The notes under the pieces were generated by a model. That model was not told the origin of the DNA. It worked only from the letters and a program-made list of their open reading frames with translations, and did no database searches. Shown piece after piece: positions 24,953-32,099 of a DNA stretch of 32,099 bases (its first letter is position 1; each line of letters opens with the position of its first letter). Source of the stretch: Setaria digitata. Its lineage: Eukaryota > Nematoda > Chromadorea > Rhabditida > Setariidae. The translations under genes were made by a program, and so were the position numbers. Location of the stretch: positions 1 through 32,099 of the forward strand of contig RCAB01000620.1 of NCBI GenBank assembly GCA_003640385.1. Reading direction: 5' to 3'.

Positions 24953-27900
24953 ATGGCATCGAAATCATCAACACAAGAACCGATTCATAGTGGTCATTTT
25001 ATGACATCAAATCCGCATAGTGATGAATTGCTACCTGATGAAGAAGTTGTTGGGGTATGTTTTGTTTTTTCTTCCTCTTTTTCCTGTATTTTTGCACTGA
25101 TAATTAATTTTTACGAAGTTAAAAATAGATAAGTATTGTTGGATTAGTTTTATAGCTGTATGTAAAAAAAAAAAATCAAATGAAGAAATTGTTATAAGCT
25201 CCGTATATGTAAGTAATTTTGTTCCAATCCTAACATTGTTTGTTTATCAATGACCAAACTTTCGTACTGCTCTTTAATTTCCACAACTTTTTCCCATTTT
25301 TGCTGCATTTTTCAAAAAATAAAAAAAATTTTTTTTTGTGAAAATTTCATTATCATTCTCATTTCTCTCCTTTCGACAAAAAAAGAGAAAAAAGTCAAAT
25401 TTTTTAATTAGAAGGAAAAAAAAAGAAAATATCTTTCGAATTGTTAATTGTACCTTATTCTTTGCTCCATTTATCTTATTAAATTATTTGAATATTTAAT
25501 TCGAGTAATATGAAGCTGATTTATTATCTTGCATAATTTCCTTTCAATTTTTCTTTGCTTTTTTTTTTTTTAATATCGGTCATGAATTGAAAAGCAAGAA
25601 ACAAAAGAAATAGACTTATTTTATTTACAGTTAGTACATTCGTCACTTTTTAGGTTGTGGTTGAGGATGATGAAGTTGAGCATATGCAGGATGATGAACA
25701 AAAAGATCAGGATTTACGAGATTTGAACGTTCAAGTAAATTTCGTCTTTTTATAAATAATTTTGGTGAAGGAATTTGTCAGGAATTTGCCGGTTATTGCA
25801 AACAAATAATTTAATTTTGATAATTTTTATTGTTGCCATCGAAACTAGCATAAAAAGTCTTGATCTAATAATAGCTTCTATGCATATTACCTTGGAAACC
25901 TTCATCGAGCAAGTGTGTTCTCATTATCATTTGCATTGGGGTAGAAATTCCGTTTTCTCCAATGTTTACTTTTGTTTAATGATTGTTGTTTATTAGTGAT
26001 GTTTGAGATTTACGGGTTCATCATGCGGAATGCTAGTCACCGATAGTATAGGCTCTTTTTTTTGGGGCGAATCTGTTGGATGGAAGAAGCAGTCTCATTT
26101 TCATAATACTGTATCTGTCTTATTATCAGAATGCGATGCTGTGACTAGATATATATTTTTTTTGTTTTTGATTCATTTAAAGAAAGAGGGAGTAAAATAC
26201 TTTGAAGCAGTTATTGAGGTAGATGATAATTAATTTCTGTATACTTTCAACTTTGAACATGCTTTTTATTTCCTTTGCAATTTTCTTTTTTTTGTCAAAA
26301 AAGGAAGGATATCATACACTGTGCATTTCAGCTTCCAAATAATTTTTCGTCTTTCTTAATTTAGACTTTTGTTAGATCGTTTCTTCTTTTCAAGAAAAAT
26401 TATGATGTAATAATCATTTTAATTATTTTAGGATGAAAAACCAGTCACTTTTTATAAATTTGGCCCAAAAAGGACACAGTCAATAGCAATTGATGTATCT
26501 TTGAATAAATTGAACAAATGTATCAAAGTGGCTTATAAGTTAGCTTTTTTTTTGCATATTTGTTTCATTTTGTTAAGCAAATGTTTATTCAAAGTATTTG
26601 CTTTATATTAATCTCATTCTATATTCCATGGGATATTGTATCCTCTGATAGCTTTTAAATTTTTTTTAAAAATCTGTGCAACCTTTCCTTTGATTAGTTT
26701 TGCGAAACAGGTCTTATATTCAAGTAATTTGCAAACATACTGAGGGGTTTTTTTTTTCTAGGATGTAACAAAGCATAAATCATTCATTAACATATAATTT
26801 TAAATAAGCAGTTACCGGTTTTTCAAGTGAAATATTTCGAGAACTTCCTTTGCTTAAAATTGAATACAGAGAAACGGAGGGCTTTTGAATTAAGCAGTTA
26901 TTGAGGAATAAAGGGGGAAAAGCAATTAATTTGAAGCTACAGATGATAATGATAAGAGTAATATGTCACTGGTATATAACAGTGAGTGAAGTTAAGAAGT
27001 ATCGTACTCTGTGAGTACATTGAAGAGGCTGAATAGAAGAGATAATTCGATCATTTATTTTTTCTAATAGAGTGTGGGCGATGATAGAGATCAGATTATT
27101 CTTTATAAGATTAATCACTAGTCATTGACAAAGACTGATTAGCGATCGGTGTATTGTAAACTTAATTACCAGCTTTCAATCATCAGATCAGTATTTTGCC
27201 CGAAATAAGCTTTTTATTTGTTACTGGGCAATAAAATCGGATTGCGCTGATGAAAAAAACGAGTGACCACTCTAGCTTTTATCACGTTTTATCCCTTCGA
27301 AATAAAACTGAGTTGCTATAGGATTTGCATCGTCAATCTTATTTACTCTTTTTTTTTATGAGTATTATACACATCTTTTGTAAATTTAAAAATTCATTTA
27401 GTTAAAATGACTCATGAATTTGTTAATTACGTCGGGAGCAATATCTTTTTGACGAATTGATATCAGAAGTTTTCTTTTTGGGATTTATATATATATCTTG
27501 CATCCTATTGGTATGCAAATTCACTTGAATGATTGGGCTGGACAAACCTTTGGTAAAGTATTTAAGCTAGAATTAAATGCATTCAGTCAACTAGAATTGG
27601 ATATTTTTGAAGTCTTAATTACTGGTGAGAAAGAAAAGGAAGAATAAATGGAGGGTAAACTATGATGAAAATTGCTACTCTTTATTTTGCCATAATATAT
27701 TAATGGAATTATTACAGTTATTTTCAGTTTATTTACTATTTTTATTGTTATTACTATTATGTACATTTCATTGGAGGGAAGAGTAGGATTCTATGAATGG
27801 GAAATTTAAAGCTGATGTGGATTTTAGACGGAATGATTTTTTTTAAATAAATTTCTGCAAACTTTTTTCTCCTTATTTTCCCAAAGTATTTGTTACTTTT

Positions 27901-30900
27901 CATATTATTTACTTTTATATTATTTCTGATAAACAATATTATCATTATTCGAAAGCTTACTGTTTTGAATAACCAAATGATTGTGTACAATTTGATTACA
28001 GTAAAATGACAACACCGAAGTGGAAAGATTTCAAAGGGTTACGGTTACATTGGAAACAGCGAATACGTTTGAACAATGTGATTTGGAGAGCCTATTATAT
28101 GGAATGTAGGTCTCATTTATTTTTAGTGATTAATATTGCAATGAACTTTCATTAAATGTTGCTAATTATGAATTTATATATGCTATTGATGTTATTTGTT
28201 TATCGTAGTTTCACTTCATATTTCAGTATATTTCGGTTTACCTATTAAGAATATCATCTTGTTACCTGCAATGATATATATGTACGGTACGCATTTAAGT
28301 CAGGCTGATTAAGAAAAGCACAGAAATGCTTCACTGTACAGAGCTTATTGATAAGAAACTAGAGATTTTGAGGTTATAAAATAATTTTACGTACCGGTTT
28401 TTTTTTTTAAATTTTTATGCCAATTGTGCATTTAATCATTTATTTTGTTCCACTTAAATTCTGCTTTAAATTTAGTTCGACGGCCTGATAAAGATAAATC
28501 AAGGAGAACACCGTATTGCTATTTTACTGTGCCAGATGATGATTCTACGCATACTCGATTCACGGTAAATTTCCTTATTTGTAATTATTTTTTTCTCTTT
28601 TGTTTAGTGCAATTTTATTTGCTGATAATAGTAATTTTATCACTGATAAAATATCTCGAATAAAAACTTATCATCGGTATCAGTCATCTCATCCTTAACG
28701 AAGTTTATTAGAACAGTGTTTTGAAAATATTAAAATTTTTTAACAATATCAGGGTGCTGTTGTGGAAGGTCTGTACTGGAAAAGAAGTATGGATGCTTTA
28801 AAAGCGCAGTACAAACGTTGGCGTCATCTGAAGACGCGAAAAAAAGGACGACATCGGGTACTTAGATATTTTAGCATTTTTCTTTCCTTTTTCTTTTTTT
28901 GTACTGAACAGGTTTTTTAATAAAAAATTTTAGGTGAAGACTGATTAATGATAAATAAAAATAACTAAGTGACAGGTAATGAATGGCATGTAATTCTTTT
29001 TAATATTGATAACTAAATATTGAAATTTAGGGTCTCAGTTGGAATCAAGAGATCAGTTTCATCCCACAATTTGCCGTACAAAACCCGATGCCAAAAAGCT
29101 CATCTGTAGAACAACCAGATACGGATGATTTAGATAACGAATTCACCGATACGCTTTTTGCCAACCTTATGCAGCCGTATACATTTCCAAATCCAAAAGA
29201 AATAAGTGATTTTCCGGATGATATACTTTTCTTTCTTTCATCCTGACATTTCGTTGTTTTTTTCTTCATTAGATTCATTGTAGCTCTTTTTTTTTTATTA
29301 TTTCATGTGCAGAGGCATTCCACTGCTAGCCATTAAGAAAATATAGGAAAAAGCTTTTCCTTTTTTTCTTCATTAAATGTGAGCTTCTAAGATTTTCCAC
29401 GGCTTTTTTGGAAAAATTAGTTCCGAATAACTTCTAATAGCATAGTTTGTCCTTTGTGATTAGGTGAATTAGTTACAGTTAAACGGATTTTTTCTTTACT
29501 TGGACAAAATTTTCGTATCAGTAGTTGATTTATGGGATGTTAGAATTGTAACGAATATTATTTAGCACAAGGATGTAATGCTGATGTGATGCAACCGGGA
29601 TTGTTATCATTACAGCCAAGTATCGAGGAAATAATGGCGTCACTTGGTGAGTCATTACTTTTTTCCTTTCCATATAATTTATTTAGTTGTTTGTGAATTT
29701 TCCAGGAGAAAAATTAGTAATGTATTGAAGCAGTGGTTGAGGTTCAAAAAGAAGTAATATATTTGAGCTTAATCATGTGTAATGTACGATTGCAACAACA
29801 TTTTAGTTTATAATTGCTTAAAAAGAAAAAATCTGAAACTATCGGAGAAAAGAAGTAAGCAAAATAAGATAGAAAATGCTTTGGGTTACGATGCAGTAGC
29901 GTCAGTGCTAATGTAAGTGTCATCTTTGCTGTGACACGGGCGCTTCTGAAGTACCTATCATACTTAATGATGATGGTTTTGGTTAATTTTACTTCTAAAC
30001 TGAAGAGTAATCGTAATCCTGAAATAGAAATAATGAAAAAGTTTTTTTTGAAGGTGAGTCAAATTGAAATTTCATTAGTTTTAAATCGGCGCTTAGCTTA
30101 ACATAACTTTCTTACAGATCCACCAGAGCAGCTGCTGGATGAAATTGGAAATTGTAATTCATTGAGTGTTTCAACCACCCAGTCTTGTTCACCAAAAGAA
30201 TATGAGACAAGTTTTAGCAGCTTTCCGAATCCAACGCAGCAGCCAACAAGGCAGTCATCCAATATATCACCACAAATTCTTCTTGCTAATTCTTCCGCTC
30301 CAACATATTCGCAGGTATTCTGTCAGACAAGGATAATTTGTTTGCAGTCAAGTAGTCTATCTTCTTAAATTTCCCATACTTATCAATTTCAACATTTAAT
30401 GTCATCTGATTACTATAATAGTAAGGGAAACAAATAAGCACTAAGAATATGTTGATATCAGCAAAAATTACAAGTCTCAATTTTTTACATTAAATTTATT
30501 CAGCTGAGATTTCAAGCTTCTTATTTGTTAGGCAGCATACGAGCATACACCCCTAATGGCTCCAATGCCTTACACTACCGATTCATCGAGTTTGGATTAT
30601 GTACCGCAGTTTCTCACAACTACTATGCAATTTCCTTCATCAGTTCTACCGAATCGTGCATGGTGGATGAATTTTCCATCTACTCCCGCTCCATCCTTAC
30701 TTAGTAGCCCCTCAACTCCTTCTATTGTGCACAGTCCATCTAGTTCTCGTACCGCCGCGGTATCACCTTTATCGGTTAGCAGTCCAACAACTGTTTCGCT
30801 ATTGCCTACTCTTGAAACGCATCACATTAATGCTGCAAGTAAAGAATCACAGAAGGTTTATCCTCCTAATTCAGCTGAATCGCTGAAATCTCGAACGGAA

Positions 30901-32099
30901 AGGTGGAATGTTGCGGGGTCAAGCACATTATCACCTCATGGGATTGCTAGCGACTCCGTAGAGCATGATGTTTGGAGGGTAGGTTTTTAGAAAGATTTCA
31001 AATATTTTGGTCAAAGTTTGAAGCTTCAAACTACTGCAAAATAAAAATATTCCTCCCTCCTTCAACTTTTTGAATTCATAAATCATTTAAAACTCAGTCA
31101 GTTTCGGTGAAAATTTTTTGCTTAAATTACTTGCTGAAGAGCGAAGGCAATTATTTTGTATTTTTGAATACGAAATTGAAATTCCAGCAGTTATCACCAG
31201 CTACAAATACGAGTGGGCAGTCACTTCCGGTACCACAACCCTTGTATCCACAAGTAAACAGTCGGGTCGTGTCGAAATTGACTGCACCACTCTCACTTTC
31301 ACATGAACGAAATATCCTTTTTCCTGTTGGTACAACATCTGTTAAACAGGAACACGAAAAAGATGAGCGGATTCATCGTTTCTCAAAGTATGGTAAAGTT
31401 TCTATACATATATATATTAAATTTACTTCTTATCTGAGGCAGTTGCCGTGTGATTTTCTCGAATAGATATATATATACCTATGTCATATATGCAATGCTA
31501 TATATATATATAATGAACTATAAATTTCTTTTCTTTTTTTTCAGAAAGTCCTTTATAAACTTCAAGTAATTGGATTGTACAATATTTTTTTGAGGCGTGG
31601 CTGTAGGAGTGTAGCAGCAGATAGTACAATTGAACCGGTGGAAAGGAAACGTATCCTTCATTTAAATGCTGAACAAAATAGGTCCAGTTTTTTTTTTTTT
31701 TTTTTTCTTTTTTAAGCATCCAAGGGATTGTTTCTATCTTAAAACAAAATCAGAAGTTTCTAATTAAAAGTGATTCTTCCACACCACTGCTATGTTCTGG
31801 TCGTTGCATTTTCAATGAATTTTGATAATTTTGACGATACAAATCATATACGAGTTCCTTGATTTCAGACGTTGCGCACTGAAGGATGGGTTTGAACAGC
31901 TGTTGAATTCATTGCCCAATTTATATAGTTGTGGTACAAAACCAACAAATGCTGTCGTTTTGACACGTGCAGCAGAACGCATGCGTCAGCTGAAAGCGAA
32001 TATTGCAGAAGATGAAGGAAAAAAGAAACAATTAAAGCAGCACATACAAAGATTAAATGATAAAATTGCGTTAGTATTATTGTGATTATCTTTTTTTTT
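24953..32099 (+). CDS. mml-1: Mondo/ChREBP-type bHLH-Zip transcription factor, 3' end outside window
   Basis: In animals this factor senses glucose-6-phosphate-like metabolites, enters the nucleus and, paired with Mlx (MXL-2 in C. elegans), activates genes with paired E-boxes. Exons seen: 24953-25054, 25654-25734, 26432-26538, 28002-28105, 28476-28564, 28753-28857, 29031-29205, 29566-29646, 30118-30314, 30532-30978, 31188-31397, 31545-31681 and 31869 to about 32069, all in phase, about 678 residues. Residues 10-25 (EPIHSGHFMTSNPHSD) match Mondo conserved region 1. YKFGPKRTQSIAIDVSLNKL (about 69-88) and WKDFKGLRLHWKQRIRLNNV, followed by WRAYY, match the next regions, then VVEGLYWKR. NEFTDTLFANLMQ ends the glucose-sensing half. 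Residues about 290-560 are Ser/Pro/Thr/Gln-rich, typical of an activation region. The basic region RKRILHLNAEQNRR has the His/Glu/Arg set that reads CACGTG, followed by a helix-loop-helix and the start of a zipper. The junction of exons 11 and 12 is uncertain. A GTTAGT donor at 32070 suggests that the zipper tail and C-terminal domain lie beyond the window. Confidence 0.95.
25735..26431 (+). other. Mondo intron 2 (697 nt)
   Basis: This interval runs between the donor GTAAAT at 25735 and the acceptor ATTATTTTAG at 26431. The exons on either side join in phase 0 and give the conserved sequence, so the short open frames inside (25775-25996 and 26003-26233) are not needed as exons. No repeat or RNA gene was seen. 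Confidence 0.8.
26539..28001 (+). other. Mondo intron 3, the longest in the window's genes (1463 nt)
   Basis: The donor GTTAGC is at 26539 and the acceptor TTTGATTACAG ends at 28001; joining the flanks in phase 2 gives KVAYNKMTTPKWKDF, matching the Mondo family. Inside, around 27100-27240, short inverted words (TAATCACTAGTC and GACTGATTA) occur, but I cannot define a mobile element. The minus-strand frame at 27757-27990 looks like chance. Confidence 0.8.
31466..31513. repeat. Interrupted TA dinucleotide repeat in Mondo intron 11
   Basis: Two blocks of alternating TA (about 31466-31476 and 31499-31512) lie in the short intron before the basic-region exon. They are simple-sequence repeats and are prone to length errors, which matters because the exon 11 junction next to them is ambiguous. 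Confidence 0.7.

Noticed and set aside
26003..26233. 76-codon frame inside Mondo intron 2 as a possible extra exon
   Set aside because: The flanking exons already join in phase and give the conserved order; including this frame would need junctions that I do not see.

Overview
The window looks like nuclear DNA from a nematode, most likely a filarial or other spirurid worm. It is very A+T-rich (roughly three quarters by eye) and full of poly-A/poly-T tracts. Genes are split into many small exons by introns with GTAAG/GTATG-type donors and TTTTCAG-type acceptors, the nematode pattern. I base the taxonomy on composition, splice style and protein similarity; I cannot name a species.

Layout. Positions 1-7440 are gene-poor and hold a TAA microsatellite, a 36-bp tandem duplication and an imperfect fold-back element (6611-7152). 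From 7842 to 10900 lies a complete nine-exon gene for ribose-phosphate pyrophosphokinase (PRPP synthetase; 318 aa, the same length as human PRPS1), with a possible N-terminal extension. From 12084 to 13760 is a four-exon gene for a 192-aa secretory/single-pass membrane protein of no family I recognise. Positions 13917-14155 hold an exact 119-bp duplication around a single N, an unmerged contig overlap. A doubtful 37-codon membrane micro-gene lies at 14689-15006. From 15170 to 17080 is a three-exon RWD plus DUF1115 gene (RWDD2 family). On the minus strand, 17505-18326 holds several coding-looking segments that I cannot join into one clean model. Positions 18370-24940 have no convincing gene but include a pair of CACGTG E-boxes and one small ORF. 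From 24953 to the right edge runs a Mondo/ChREBP-type bHLH-Zip transcription factor (mml-1 orthologue), thirteen exons seen and cut off after the leucine-zipper start.

How the genes relate. PRPP synthetase supplies the activated ribose for nucleotide synthesis. The Mondo factor is a sugar-phosphate-responsive regulator that, with an Mlx partner, binds E-box pairs. They are linked only by general carbon metabolism, and their proximity is not evidence of joint control. Three plus-strand genes lie in a row with strong TTTCAG sites upstream of some starts, so trans-splicing is likely; gaps of more than 1 kb make a tight operon unlikely. No CRISPR, tRNA, rRNA, viral or intact transposon gene was found. 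I see no clear new multi-gene system; the best leads are the orphan membrane protein, the unresolved minus-strand locus and the fold-back repeat.
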